A stretch of DNA of 64,000 nucleotides from Bursaphelenchus xylophilus (taxonomy: Eukaryota; Nematoda; Chromadorea; Rhabditida; Aphelenchoididae): assembly GCA_904066235.2 (NCBI GenBank), contig CAJFCV020000004.1, positions 9,672,001 to 9,736,000 of the forward strand. The letters are read 5' to 3'. The notes under the pieces were generated by a model, which searched no databases, was not told the origin of the DNA, and was given only the letters and a program-made list of their open reading frames with translations. This document shows, one piece after another, positions 20,704 through 33,254 of this stretch. Both the position numbers and the translations under genes were made by a program. Within the stretch, counting starts at the first letter, position 1. Every line of letters starts with the position of its first letter.

Positions 20704-23111
20704 ATGACAATCAGTTACAATGGCGATATCTCTTCGAGCAGAACCTTTTCCTTTCTCCGGATTATTTGCCGATGGAAAGGCTCGATTTGGAAGTCCGTCT
20801 TCGTTGAGCTTCTTTCTTGGGTCATCATGTATTACGTAATAATGATGACTTATCGTTATTTCATGACCGAAACACAAAGAAGGTAACTAAGGAAGCTGAT
20901 CCAAGCGATATAGTTTAGATTATTTGCAAAATTCGCCCAGTACTCGAATGCGACGATTGACTACTTGCCACTAACTTTTATGTTGGGGTAAGTCTATGTA
21001 ATCGTTACGATAGCCGTCTGCGTTTACGCAGACTACTATCGTTCATTACTCAACTTAACCGTACATTTCGTTTCAGTTTCTTTGTGAGCATTGTGGTAGA
21101 CCGTTGGAAGAACATTTTTGCCAACATCGGCTTCATTGATGAGTTTGTGGACTTTATTATATCTTTACAATAAAGGCATATACAGTTGAAAAAATATATT
21201 TTTTAGTGCCGCAATATACATCAGCGCAGTGTTTTGGGGGAAGGAAGGGCGACCAATGAAGATGCGACGAAATGTCTTACGATATATGGTCCTTACACAA
21301 GTCCTGGTTCTTCGAGACATCAGCTTGCAAGTGCGGAAGAGATTTCCAAGTCTGGAGTCCATTGTGAATGCAGGTAGGGGAGCTTTTTAAAGCGTACTAA
21401 CCCACTAAATTACTGGGCTTTTTAAAGCATACTAATCTTATAAATTACTGAGCTTTTTAAAGAGTACTAACCCCATAAATTACTAGTTTTTTCCTTCTTT
21501 TCTAGGCTTTATGATGCCGCATGAAAAGAAACTCATGGATCAGGTCACTGACAAATACAACCGCTATTGGTTGCCCATTCATTGGGCATGCACAATATGC
21601 CAAGACGCGAGAAATGAGAACTACATCCGAGGTGACGCTCAAGCCTCGAATATTATCCGAGAAGTCATCAACTTCCGGTCTTGTCTGCAAGTCCTTTGCA
21701 ACTATGATTGGGTAATACAAGCCTTCCTATTACTTTCAATTTTTTGAAAGTTTTTATATCATAATCTTTTCAGGTGCCGGTTCCGTTGGCGTATCCACAA
21801 GTCGTGTTTATGGCGGTTCGCATGTACTTTATCTTGTGCTTGATTTGTCGTCAGTTCTTGTATCCCGGTGACACTGTGACACGCACCGTCTACACGATGA
21901 TCGACTTAAAAATACCTGTCATGACTATTTTACAATTCATCTTTTACATGGGCTGGTTGAAGGTCGCTGAAGCGTTGCTTAATCCGCTAGGGTAAGAATT
22001 TTGAAATTTTTATTGAGTTTCAATGTTATCTTCTTCAGTGAGGACGATGATGACTTGGAATGTAATTATATCATCGACCGGAATGCAACGGTAAGTCAGA
22101 TTGCAAGAAGAATGCATAAAAAAGAGTGTACCATTTGCAAACGTTGAAGTGAAAAAAAGCAAAGAAACGAGGCCCTCAAAGTCCCATCTTCTATGTTTGT
22201 AGCATGATCTGTCTTTCAGATTGCAATGTATTTGGCGGGACCTTGTAACGAAGTCGTTCCCGAGATGAAAGACGACTCCTTCATGTACGGCTACACTCCG
22301 CTGTACTCGGAGGAGGCGTCGAATCAAACAATTCATCCGCTGATTGGCTCGGCCGCCACCATTATGCCGGATCTTGTGTCCAACACCCGGGTATGTTCTA
22401 TTTTCGAACAATTGAAGAATGTGCAGTGGAAGACCTGAACAAGTGGCAAAAAACGTACCCTTTTGCATCCAGGAGGCATCAAAAAATGTGGCAAAATACC
22501 TCCCTTTCCAAGTGAAAAAAACTCAGATTTCAAAAGCGCGCCCGCTCTTTTTATGAGGGAAAGCCCTTCGAAACGGAGTATTTTCACTTGGAGAGGGAAG
22601 CATTTTGCCGCATTTTTGATGCTTCCCGGATGCAAAATGGCACGTTTTTTGCCACTGGATTGGGTCCTTCACTGTACATGTGTGTAACAATAAAAGAAAT
22701 TGATTTTTTTTGCAAAACTTTGCTTCTGAGTTGTGCTTCAGATGGTCCCAAAAAACGATGACGATTCGAGCTCCACTTTCTCACAAGAGACAACGCGAAA
22801 TTTGCGGAACATGTTCGGTCTGAGAAACCGATTCAAAAGCCTGTGCAGAAAGAAGAGGTCCATCCGGCCACAAGAGACGGTCAGAGTGCTCGATTTGAAA
22901 GGCTACCAGAGCTCACAGGGAACTCAATCCACAACAATATCCGGCAGTGTTCCGATTACACGTAAGATGGAGCCGCTTTACGAAAAACCCCAAAATTTCA
23001 GTGGAGCCAGAATCCCTTCAATCAGAGCCGACCGTCGGAATTGCCTCCAACGTAACGCTTATCAGTTGCGGAGAGTTGTCCAAGAAAGAGGCGGACCGTG
23101 GAAGAGTATGA
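20704..23111 (+). CDS. Bestrophin-family anion channel, 485 aa
   Basis: Ten exons: 20704-20882, 20919-20987, 21077-21142, 21207-21373, 21506-21711, 21774-21991, 22039-22090, 22220-22390, 22742-22961, 23002-23111. Bestrophins are pentameric Ca2+-regulated anion channels of plasma membrane. Visible hallmarks: N-terminal [10 protein letters not shown] then [15 protein letters not shown]; the neck [10 protein letters not shown] (human Best1 IPISFVLGFY, keeping both Phe); [25 protein letters not shown]; and the acidic Ca2+ clasp [11 protein letters not shown]. Two conserved spots deviate: the second Trp of the usual RWWN is Lys (DRWKN), and the LPWPD segment reads IGFID. The exon 3 donor is a weak GTTTGT, chosen because it restores the family alignment. 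The C-terminal tail (exons 9-10) is variable and basic. A family A MITE sits in intron 8 and a 35-bp triple repeat in intron 4. The gene is tail-to-tail with the chloride-channel gene. Confidence 0.93.
21382..21486 (+). repeat. 35-bp tandem repeat, three copies, in bestrophin intron 4
   Basis: Units begin at 21382, 21417 and 21452, each GCTTTTTAAAG followed by NNTACTAA and ending AAATTACT. Period is exactly 35 bp. Each copy carries a TACTAA resembling a branch-point sequence. Confidence 0.85.
22424..22674. mobile_element. Family A MITE in bestrophin intron 8
   Basis: Palindromic copy with slightly mutated left end (GCAGTGGAAGACCTGAAC) and intact right end CACTG followed by TA. It makes up most of the intron, which is otherwise about 100 nt. 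Confidence 0.85.
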
Positions 23112-23576
23112 CAACCAAAAATCTAGTACTCAGTCTATCAAACATATCCACAAAAACCGGTCAACAATGACGCAATATTACTTTGAAATAGTCGAATCCT
23201 CACTGTAGTAAAGGCGAGGTTGGAATTTGGGCTTTTATAAAGTTGAATGATTTTATGAATACTACCCTATTCAGCGTTTTTTATATAAAAAGTTTATTAT
23301 TAAAAAATGATGATTTCACAACAAAAATTATAGACATTACCGGACTTCATAAGCTTTGTACATTGAGATTCCAAAATATCCAACAAAAGATGACTAGACA
23401 ACTGTGAAAATCTCACGGGAAATTATACAATTTGAAGAGGAGCAAGTAATGATTTTCATTTTTTTTTTTCAAAAATCCGTCAGTTTGAACGATTTCTAGA
23501 AATAAAAAAATGAAAATTTTGAGATTTTTCTGAAACTTGAAAAAAACAACATTAAAATCCGACTTTTCAATAATTG

Positions 23577-26500
23577 TCATTCAACAGGGAACTCAGTCAA
23601 GTACCACAGATAGTACCACCAATACGCAACGTTAAAGAGGAGGAAAGCGACCGGAAACGCGATTCTTGAGTATTTGTCGACGGTTAGGCCCTTGCGCGAG
23701 TACTCGAACCCGGTGCGGATGAACTCATTCTGCTGGATTGGGTTCCGGATTGGTTCTCGCCGTTGACTTGGAGGCCGCGCTCGCTTCACCATCTGAGTGT
23801 AGGCTGAAAATAAGTTGGTAAAAAAGAAGTTGTGTCTTTTTAAAACCATAATGTCCGTGTGGAAAGGAAAGTATTTCCCGTCGTATATAAATTCTACAAA
23901 CCGACGACCTTTTTTGATTGGAAAGTGTAAAAAAAATCTCAATTTTTTCAATTTCAGGCTTGAAAATTACAGACCCAGTGACTATGTATTGTGACGTATA
24001 ATTTTTCCTCAAAATGCGAAAAATTTGCTTGCAGAAATGAGAAAGTTATTTTACGGAAATCTGACAGCACTTCAAAGTGACCAATATTGGTACAGTGGCG
24101 GATCTGATCCAGTGGCAAAAAACGTACCATTTTGCATCCGGGAAGCATCAAAAAGTGTGGCAAAATACCTCACTCTCCAAGTGAAAAACTCGGATTTCAA
24201 AAGCCTGCCCTTTTTTAGTTGGAGAGGGAGGCATTTTGCCAGATTTTTTGATACTTCCCGGAAGAAGTATCAAAAAAAGCAGTGCCAATTTCAAAAGCGC
24301 GCGCGCCCGCTCTTTTTGTGAGAGAACACCTTCAAAAAAAAGTTTTTTCACTTGGAGAGGGAAGCATTTTGCCATATTTTTTATACTTCCCGGATGCAAG
24401 ATGGTACGTTTTTTGCCACCGGATCAGGTCCGTGACTGTAACTTTAGACCACTTACCATTTCCCGGGAACCCCCTCCGACTTCCAAATCCATTCTCTGTG
24501 AAGTCATCTTCACTGAGGAATGTTGTTCTTGTTGTTGGCGACTCATCCAACGGCATGAAGATACTGTCCGACTTGGGCGTTCTGCTGAACCTCGACGCTT
24601 CTCTCATTTCCATGTCGAAGCTGTTCTGTTGAGAATAGTAGGGCTTCGGAAACGGAGCGCACCCATGATTGCTGCCATTTTGAAAGCCCAAAGGATGGCC
24701 GAACTGGCCGGGCGATCGACTTCCTTGCCGGTAGACTGAAGCTAGAATTACGATTTATTGTGACAAAAAAGATGCCCCATGGACTAGTAAAAATATTTAT
24801 AGACGAACTCAATAAATTGAACGTTTAAAGAAGACATGACTCTTGAGAATGGCCGAAAATCGTCTGGTACTACACGGCTAAAGCTCCAAAAATTGCAAAA
24901 CCTGTAAGCTCGACTACTGTTTTTTCAACAATTGGCTTAACTCTGATCAACACTTGGAGTTTGAAAAGTTTCCCTCATTTTTTCCATTTTACAAGTACAT
25001 GGTGGTTCAGCCGAAGCTGCCATCCTTATTTCAAGTATTCCTCCGCCAATAATGCACCAACTTCTATAAAATTTATATCAAATTGAAGCTGAGGTACCCC
25101 ATTTTTCGCCTATCAAATATGACGTGCCCAAGTTTACGGAGGCTCCCGTACTGACCCTTGGCATTTTCATTCCAAATTTTGGAGCCCGAAATCGGTGAAA
25201 CTTACGATTAGAAAATTTTGCAATGATTTTCAGTATACTATACAAGTTTTCTTTTTGCTAAGAAACCCAATTTGCTAGCCCCCAGCTACAAGAGCCATGC
25301 CTTGATGTTAGGCTCAAAACCCCCCATAAAAACCTACAAGAATCCGGGCCTCGACCACGAAGACCGCCATTCCGGTTAGCGAATACTGGATTCTCCTTCA
25401 TTACAGGGAATTCTTCGTCATCGGTTGGGATATTGCCGCTTGATGAACCTAAAAGGATTGAAATTTATATTTGTATACAGATTTATAAAAAAATATCAAT
25501 TGACCGCTCTTTTTTGTCAGGAAAGCCACATTTTTGATACCTCCCGGATGCAAAATGGTATGTTTTTTGCCACTGGATCAGGTTCCCCACTGTAGGATTC
25601 TCACCTTTCCGTTTGGACACAGTTCTAGCCATCTTTTCGTATTTCTCGGCCTGTCTCATGTAGCTGTTCACCAAAGCGAATTCCAGGAGGTTCATGAAAA
25701 TGAAGAACATGCAGACTAAATGTTGTATTTGGATTAGTAAAATACGACTCAGGCTTAATTCAAATCGTTAGAATTAAAGAATTATTTTACCTCCAAACCA
25801 CAGATCCAAGGCTTTGGCATAGGAAACTTGAGGTAGTCCGATCCGGAGACCATTTCCGAGAGTCGACAGGGATAGTAACGTGGTAAAGGAGAGGGTGACA
25901 CGAGCTGGAACTGCTCGACGATCTGAAAATGCGAGGTTTGAAGTCCGTGGATTCGAAATAAACTATATTTTGTAAAGAGTTTAGTTCTCTTTTTCTGCCC
26001 AGTCCTTTCATGACATGTTTAGGGCCCATGTTGTAAAGACTGTGGACTAACGGGCGTTGCAAAGGACAATCCCTAAAGAACATCTAGGGCTACAGTGGGG
26101 GACCTGATCCAGTGGCAAGAAACGTACCATTTTGCATCCGGAAGGTATCAAAAATGTGGCAAAATGCTTCCCTCTCCAAGTGAAAAAACTCCGATTTCAA
26201 AAGCGCGCCCGCTCTTTTTGTGAGGGAAATGGCGCGCCCTTCAAAACGATTTCTTTTCTCATTTGGAGAGCGAAGCATTTTGCCACATTTTTGATCCTTC
26301 CCGGATGCAAAATGGTACGTTTTTTGCCACTGTCTCAGGTCCCCCACTGTAGGTGTAATTTGTGAAAAGAAAAAATGCATCTAGAGCTAGGCCTAATTTG
26401 CTGAAAACGGTTGGGAATCATACCAATCCAAAAGGACACCCAAGATATGATGACGATCAGTGCTGTCGGCGTAAATGATTGCACCAGATGATATCCGATG

Positions 26501-28381
26501 GCACGACGGAGGTAGATATTCACTTCGAGGCAACTGAATCTGTCTGAAAATAAAGTATAGGCTTCCAGCTCAAAATATTAATTTTTTAAATTTTTTAATA
26601 TCTTTTTTTATTTTTTTTCTCACCTTCTTTATACGAATGATCCATAAAGGCATATCGATATGTTCCATCGCAATAGGACGGGCTTATTTCGTCTATAACG
26701 AACTCTGGCAGTCCTATGGCACTGTTCTTCCGAATCGGCTCTTTGGAAAACCAAGTGATGTTCACTTTATTCGCAATGTAGGCGTCTAAAAGAATAGAGT
26801 CGTAAAATTAGATTGATCCTAAAAACATTGTCACGCCGTACTTACAGCTAAGTGTCCGGATTTGGCATTTTTGCCGATCCATCGGGTAGTTCACCAGGTT
26901 CAAATTGCACGCGACAGTGATTGTTAATCTGCAATGGTTGATTTTCTATACTGCTAATCTTCCCAAAAAACCATGAGAATTCCCAAAATCTAGAAAAAAA
27001 ATTACCTCCCCGAATACGCGATATTTCCATCCTCGGCGACGAAAATACTGAAATTTGGGACCATGACGTCATGAAATTTGGCCGAGCGCGAGTTGGAAAA
27101 ATACAAATCTGGCATCCTAAAAAATAGTAGGACGTGTGCTATGCTAGCCGAGCAGACTCACCAAATATGCTCCCTGAGCTTCGGGTCGTTGATCAAAATG
27201 TATTCGCCTTCATTGTGAGCCAACTGAGGATCTTTCCAGTTCATGTAGAGGTATAAATCCGCGTCGAATGACTGAAATAAGAGAACATATCATTGTAAAA
27301 AACTCAAATGCAGCAAACTCAAAACACCGTGAATCTCCTACCATTTCTGTTGATTGAAACTTTCCAATGCTCTCGACGTAGATGCCAATCATCACTCTCA
27401 ATGGCTGGCCCGGTTCCACTGGAGGAGCATGTGAATTCTTTTGTAACTTTTGATGGAGAATATTTGCTCGAGCAAGGCATAATCTAAAAGCACGAACGGG
27501 AAGTGGTTGAACGTATCCTATAGAAGAACTGAGCCAGCGGCAAAAGACGTACCATTTTGCATCCGGGAAGGATCAAAAATGTGGCAAAATACCTCCTTCT
27601 TCAAGTGAAAAAACTTTAAAAGCCCGTTTGCTCTTTTTGTGAGGGAAAGGGCGCGCCCTTCAAAACGAAGTTTTTTCACTTGGAGAGGGAGGCATTTTGC
27701 TACATTTTCATACTTCCGGGATGCAAAATGGTACGCTTTCTGCCACTGGATCAGGTCCCTGTCACTGTACATAAAATTTTTTTTGCGACATTTACAAATA
27801 GACGGCAAAGAAAGTCGATCCGCTTTCCCTACTTCCCTACGCCTTATTTGACAAAGACAGTTGAATAATTGGGAAGTTTTACGTTTTCCATCCACAGATA
27901 TTCAACAATCATGTGAGAGAGAGAGCACGCGAAATGGGGAGAGGCGACAGATGGAAAACGGGTTTTGCCCATCATTTTTTGTGCTTCAAAACGTCTGATT
28001 TTTTACAAAAAAATAGTGCGTTGGAATATTAATCGAGCCAAAAATTTGTAAACTAAAAATCGCGAAAAAAGTGAAAAATTTCGGCAAAAAACCCGGGTGG
28101 TTTCAGACAAGCGTGATCTAGAAACCACGCATTAGGAAGTTATCCTCTAAAATAAAGCAAACTTCTATCCAATTTTGTTTACCCTACGTCCAACACGTCC
28201 TTGTGAGAGATATTCCAACGTAAAATTTGTTGACGTTTCGGAAACCGATTTTTTTTTTCAAAAAATTGTTTTTGCTTGTAACCACTTTTATGTTGAAAAA
28301 AACTTACCTCAGCAAAGTGCAACCACAAACGAGCAGGAGTAGGGCGGGCCACGGTCCCGTTCGCCGGCCGACCGTGGCCAT
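23577..28381 (-). CDS. Cys-loop ligand-gated anion (chloride) channel subunit, 555 aa
   Basis: Twelve exons (minus): 28308-28381, 27342-27483, 27162-27271, 27006-27116, 26846-26928, 26624-26785, 26424-26543, 25791-25922, 25605-25715, 25338-25448, 24457-24741, 23577-23803; all phases match. Order of domains: signal peptide (PWPALLLLVCGCTLL); extracellular domain with VESIGKFQSTEM, FDADLYLYMNWKD and the Cys-loop C-x13-C (CNLNLVNYPMDRQKC); a second Cys pair (SYC...FSC) as in glycine/glutamate/histamine-gated channels; TM1 (SFTPTALIVIISWVSFWI); a PAR motif before TM2 (VPARVTLSFTTLLSLSTLG), the signature of anion selectivity; TM3 (MFFIFMNLLEFALVNSY); a ~185-aa Ser/Arg-rich loop; and TM4 (RIAFPVAFLLFNVAYWWYYLW). 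The agonist cannot be read from sequence; amine, acetylcholine, GABA or glutamate subfamilies are all possible. Several introns contain family A hairpins. Confidence 0.93.
24093..24438. mobile_element. Family A MITE, long copy with internal rearrangement
   Basis: TA-flanked, CAGTGGCGGATCTGATCC at left and GACTG at right. The centre has an extra, partly duplicated arm segment (a second ACTTCCCGGAAGAAGTATC near 24255). It lies in intron 11 of the chloride-channel gene. Confidence 0.83.
25503..25592. mobile_element. Family A MITE, right-arm fragment
   Basis: Only CCTCCCGGATGCAAAATGG to CCCCACTG remains, followed by TA. It lies in intron 9, ending 12 bp from the end of exon 9, so it encroaches on the splice donor region. 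Confidence 0.75.
26093..26349. mobile_element. Family A MITE, complete
   Basis: TA-flanked, with both termini intact and two well-matched arms. It lies in the 500-nt intron between exons 7 and 8, i.e. between TM1 and TM2 coding exons of the chloride channel. Confidence 0.88.
27520..27767. mobile_element. Family A MITE, left end decayed
   Basis: The left end reads GAACTGAGCCAGCGGCAAAA; the right end is intact (GTCACTG then TA). It lies in intron 1 of the chloride-channel gene. Confidence 0.82.
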
Positions 28382-28531
28382 TTTTCTCACGATATGTCGC
28401 GAATTTGGGTTTGGGAAATCTTGGATAAGATCTCTACAAAAGTTTAAATATTGCTGGAATGTGTTGGCAAAAGGTCTAACAGAAAATTTCAGCGCGTCAA
28501 AGAAGAAAAGAAAAAGGTTGACATGTATGTA

Positions 28532-28719
28532 CAGTGAACCAGTGGCAAAAACCGTATCATTTTGCATCCGGGAAATATCAAAAATGTGGCAAAATGCCTC
28601 CCGTCTCCGTTTAGAAGAGGGCTATTTTTTCACTTGGAGAGGGATATGTTTTCCTGAATTTTTTATACTTCCCGGATGCAAAATGGCACGTTTTTTTCCA
28701 CTGGATAAATCCCCCATTG
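28532..28719. mobile_element. Family A MITE, deleted centre
   Basis: Short 188-bp copy lacking the GCGC centre; ends CAGTGAACCAGTGGC and CCCCCATTG with TA flanks. It lies 150 bp upstream of the chloride-channel start codon, thus in its likely promoter. Confidence 0.8.
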
Positions 28720-28722
28720 TAT

Positions 28723-31030
28723 GTAAAAAAATTATTCAGAAGATTTCCAAAGCAGATAAAAAAATATACATATTTGGCAAAAGAAAAAAAGTAAAAAAAA
28801 AAAATAAAAAAACCGTTTGGCTACTCAAACTTTTGCTTCAAAGGTTTCAAATCACTTTTTTCTACCTAAAAATTGCTGTGAAAACCGCCTAAAGGTCATT
28901 TCTGAACTTCTATTTTAGATCCCTATGATCTTCCCAGAGCCAATTAATTTTCGTCCAAGGAAATCGAACACTCTCGGGCAAACTGAAAAAGGGGAGTTTT
29001 TAACAAAAAAAATTTTATATTAAATCAGCGGAAAATACCCATAATCGAATTTTAACAGTAAAAAACAGCCAATAGCAGTTGGATTTTTTCGCAAAAAAGT
29101 GTGTTCTATCAAGGCCTCTTATATTATTTTTTTAGTTTAAAATGAATTTCTAATATCAAAAAATTACCAGAAATCACCCCTTGGAAAATTCGCCCTCTTA
29201 AAAATTCCGAAAAACGGAAGTAGTTTTTGAAAAAAACACCATATTTTTTCGGACTCTAACGACCCATAAACCGACAAGTGAGAATGAGAACACGGTCTGT
29301 GGACACTGGTCTGGAATTCCAGAAATTTTTGAAACAAAATTTGGAACTGTTTTTGCCACAGTTACTAATACTTATGGTTTACTTTTGCTGATGCAAAAGT
29401 TCAAATAAACATGAGAAGATGGAGAAAATGTCAACTTAGCTTTTGACATCCATCAATAGGAAACACAGCAAAGTTCATTGAGAAAAATAATTGGGTTAGG
29501 GTGCATTGTGGGGATAATTAAGTGGATTTTCCCGGAAATGTCATCTGTTTTTTCATATGAATACAAAAGAAATTGAATTAAAAAAAGAAGAACTTGGGCA
29601 AATTAGGAAAAATATTGTTGCTTATTGTTAGAAAAAAGTGCATGCAAGAAATCGAAAATAAAAATGAGCAGGAATTTTCAATCTAACCGTTCTCCGAAAT
29701 TACCCATCGGCTTATGGCTACTCCTCAATTTTCAACATTTTTAACGCCTTCCAGTCGTAAGACAAGTCCTTAGCCTTACTTTTTTATACATCTCCTTGCA
29801 GCATGTGCATCATAAACACCCTGGGAAACGTTTCCTTATCAATGTCAATCAGACACTTTGTGCCAAAAGAAAGGAAAAACCGAACATCAAAAAAGCATTC
29901 CAATAGCTTTTTTCGGCCTTCTGGCAAAATGAGCGATTTTTAAAAATAGGCCAAACTTACCAATTAGATAAAAAGGATGAAAAATCTAGTGTCTCAAAGG
30001 CCATTTTTTGCCCAAAGAATTGAGAAAAATACGAAGATTTTTGTTTTTAGTAAGGATAATGAAAAATTCTCGAGGTGGACGATTTAGCATTTTTGCTTCA
30101 TCCAAAGAGTCATGAGAATTCTCTAGGGCTTCGGACTATGTATTTTTTGCAAAAATAGCGTCGCTCTTCGAAAAAATCCATTTTTTACAGTGAATTCGAC
30201 CCAAAAAACGAAAAAATTTTCAGTACCTTTTAGATGGAGTTATTCAAAAATTTTACTCATGGTGGAGCCAGACCACACAACAATTCTATAAACCGCTTGA
30301 AAACTGAAACCGTTTGAAAAAAGGAGATGGCTTCCAGGATTCATATAGATGTGTTTTTTAATCGTGTCTGTAACTTTATGAGACAATATGGGACATAAAA
30401 AAACAACAGAAAACGTCTCCATAGTCTCTCTACAACAACACCTGACACGTTACAAGACACTTTTCCATTGCCCTTTTTCGAAAGCACACATAATTCGGAT
30501 TCCGCAGACACCACTGAATGCGGTCTCCTTCGAAAAAGTGTGAAACATGATGGGAAATGGTATAAAAAGCCAAATAATGTGACAAGAACAATATTTTTTC
30601 CTGGTCTCAATTTATTTTCGGGGATTAGGGGCTGTTGGGGTTCGAAGAACCAAAAAAAATGTCAAGAAACTTGAAACATAAGTTGAAAAAAGTGATGTGC
30701 GAGAAAAAATGGATGAGTTATAGGGTGATAAAGAAGACTACAAAACGTGATTGATAAGTTCGGAAACCGGGATTTTTGAGAATTTGCCATTGTGTTCGGC
30801 CGAGTTTGTTACAACGGGGAAAAAATTTTTAGACTTGTTCCTCTGGGATCGGGGAATGGAGTGAAAAGCCAGGGGATTTAGGCAGCCAAGAAGGGCATTT
30901 CAAAAAAAAAAAACTAGTTTTGCGGGCCTGTACGGCTACATTGGACCAGCGTATTTTGCGGTGAGACAAAATGCCCAATACTTTTCTTGGTGCCAAAAAT
31001 TACGGGAATTGACTTATCAAAAATTATTAA
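28723..31030. other. Gene-poor AT-rich DNA
   Basis: Poly-A/T tracts and scattered short frames only. No exon-like stretch, RNA gene or clear repeat family member was recognised. Confidence 0.55.
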
Positions 31031-31032
31031 TA

Positions 31033-31260
31033 CAGTAGGGACCTGATGCAGTGGCAAAAAACGTACCATTTTGCATCCAAAAAGCATCAAAAAATGTGGC
31101 AAAATACCTCGCTCTCCAAGTGAAAAGACTCAGATTTCAAAGGCGCCTTCTTCAAAACCAAGTTTTCTTTCACTTTTTAGAGGGAAGCATTTTGCCACAT
31201 TTTTGACACTTTCCGGATGCAAAATGGCACGTTTTTTGTCACTGGATCAGGTCCCCACTG
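31033..31260. mobile_element. Family A MITE
   Basis: TA-flanked, CAGTAGGGACCTGATGCA at left and GTCCCCACTG at right, with a shortened centre. It stands alone in gene-poor DNA. Confidence 0.85.
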
Positions 31261-31262
31261 TA

Positions 31263-32756
31263 TGCAGCGACCTTTCGATGGTTTGTAGATCAAAAATACC
31301 CATCCAGAACCACCGTATACAGTACTTAAAAAATTTTAAGTGAGATGAAAACGAGACGTCATGACTGGCCACCTCAAAAACTTTCACACGCTAGATTGTC
31401 AACAAATCACTTGAAAAATTCCTTTTTCGCGGCAAAAATTTATTTTCAGGCCTTGCCGAGAAATCTGACGAATCTTTTTGAGACAAAGAAGCTCTATGAT
31501 GCACGCATTCCCAAAATAATCGCATAATAATATCCGTATCCATGATCAATAACAATAAAAATTTGATTATGCAGACAAAAGATGGAAAACAGAATCTTAA
31601 TTTGAGAGTTTTGAAGGGGAAAACAAGGTTTTATATTGTTATCCCTGGCGAAAACCCGGCTCCAGTTTTACACCATTTTCTATGGTATAGGTTCAACGTT
31701 CACGTCTGTTTCTACCGTATAGTGTTCGCGAATTTAATTGTTTGTTTAGCCTCAAAACTTAGGCCAGACCCCGACCGATCGATGCAAAAGTCCGCAAATC
31801 CTCACCATGAACTTTTCCATCCCATTTAGTAAACATCATTTTTGGCACAGCACACGCATCCCCAGCCAAAACTTTGTCCGACCGAAGGGAATCGAAATTG
31901 AATAGGTAAGAAAGTCGTTTCCGCCCCCCGGTCCGAAAAAAAGCTGTTTTCTGGATCCAGACGACCAAAAGTCCATGGCCAAATTTGGCCAGAATTCTGT
32001 GAATGATGCGAGGTAATTACGCAATTGAATGTTTTTGAGGAAGAAGTAAAATTAGAATTTTTTTTGGGGGTAAAAGTCTGAGAGAGCCAGTGAAAAAGTT
32101 TGATGTTTGAGCAGAAATGGAAGTTGCACATTGCAATGGGAAAGTTGTCTGAAACAGCCACAGAAAAAACCTTAAACTGGCAAAGTAAAAAGGCCAAAAA
32201 GGCTGTAAATTCTTCACAATGCAGAGTATATAAACCAAGCATTTTTCATATTGCAGTGGGACTTTTTTAATTTTGAATTTGGTGATGAGAAAAATATGTA
32301 AACAAAAAAGGCTGGGCAATGTAAAATTGGCTACTTTCGGCGATGAAATTAGCTTTGAACCTGCAGTTTCTAAAGTATTTGTTTTGCACCATGCAATTCA
32401 ATTTGGTCTTCTCCATCAACTCCAACAACAAGACCGCTCAAAAGCCCTGAGGCATCCTAAATCGCTCAAAATTAAAGCGAAACGCGATTAAATTTTGTTT
32501 TTCCGCTCTCTCCGAAAAAATTTTGTCCGCAGGCAAAATGTAAAATAATTGAAATTGTGGGGCCATATGTATATATAACATATACTATACAGGCATACAA
32601 CGAGAAAAGGGGCGGATATAATGAGCAGAAGTTGAAGTCCGAACTCTTCTCTCAGTCAACATTCTAAATTATTCATAAGGCCAAAATTGAGATGTCATTG
32701 TACTAAAAATATTTGCTGAAATACGATAGTCTTGTTGATTTCAATTTGAAGAACTA
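31263..32756. other. Intergenic, no supported gene
   Basis: Open frames at 31542-31829 (+) and 31826-32242 (-) show no domain or splice logic. A TATATAA at about 32227 precedes no credible coding start. Confidence 0.5.
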
Positions 32757-32905
32757 GACAGAGGAAGTTCTCAAAGTGCGGCACTCAGATTTTGGAGAAA
32801 CTTGGCACGCAAAAATTCAGCGTAATCTCTCTGAAGACATGCGAAACTCCTAGCTCGCGCTTTGCAGAAAAAACCGAAAGCTTAAAAGACGATTTTTGGC
32901 GCGCT
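32757..32905 (-). mobile_element. Family B fragment
   Basis: GAGGAAGTTCTCAAAGTGCG, then GAAACTTGGCACG and CCTAGCTCGCGCTTTGCAG: the right-hand end of family B in inverse orientation. It decays after about 150 bp. Confidence 0.65.
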
Positions 32906-33254
32906 GCGTTAGACCGTAATGGACCCCGGACATAGGAAAAAATCGATTTTGAGTTTTTTGCATGAAAATGACCGTCGACATGTGCTAAGCAAAAGCGAAC
33001 AATATTTTTTTTTTTAATTCTGTCCGGAAGGTATAAATTTGCTTAAATTTGTCTTTTTTGGAATTTTTCACCTTGTGGCGTCATAAAGAGAAGCAAATCA
33101 TCCAAAATCTTGCTTGTATAGGTTTTCGACCATTGGGAATACATTTTTTTGAAAATTAAGTTTCTCAGGTTACTGTAACATAGGTATATTGCTAGGTACA
33201 TAGGTATAAGGTCAAACTTGAAAAAAATACATAACTTTTTTAATGTCCCTTTTT

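Noticed and set aside
21143..21206. Possible U12-type AT-AC intron in bestrophin (ATATCTTT near 21157)
   Set aside because: Caenorhabditis-type nematodes lack the minor spliceosome, and the GTTTGT donor at 21143 gives the right phase and family alignment.
27518..27895. 125-codon minus-strand open frame
   Set aside because: Its second half is a family A MITE and it lies in intron 1 of the chloride-channel gene.
32225..32491. TATA-led small gene
   Set aside because: TATATAA is present, but the following frame starts with TTG and has no recognisable features.
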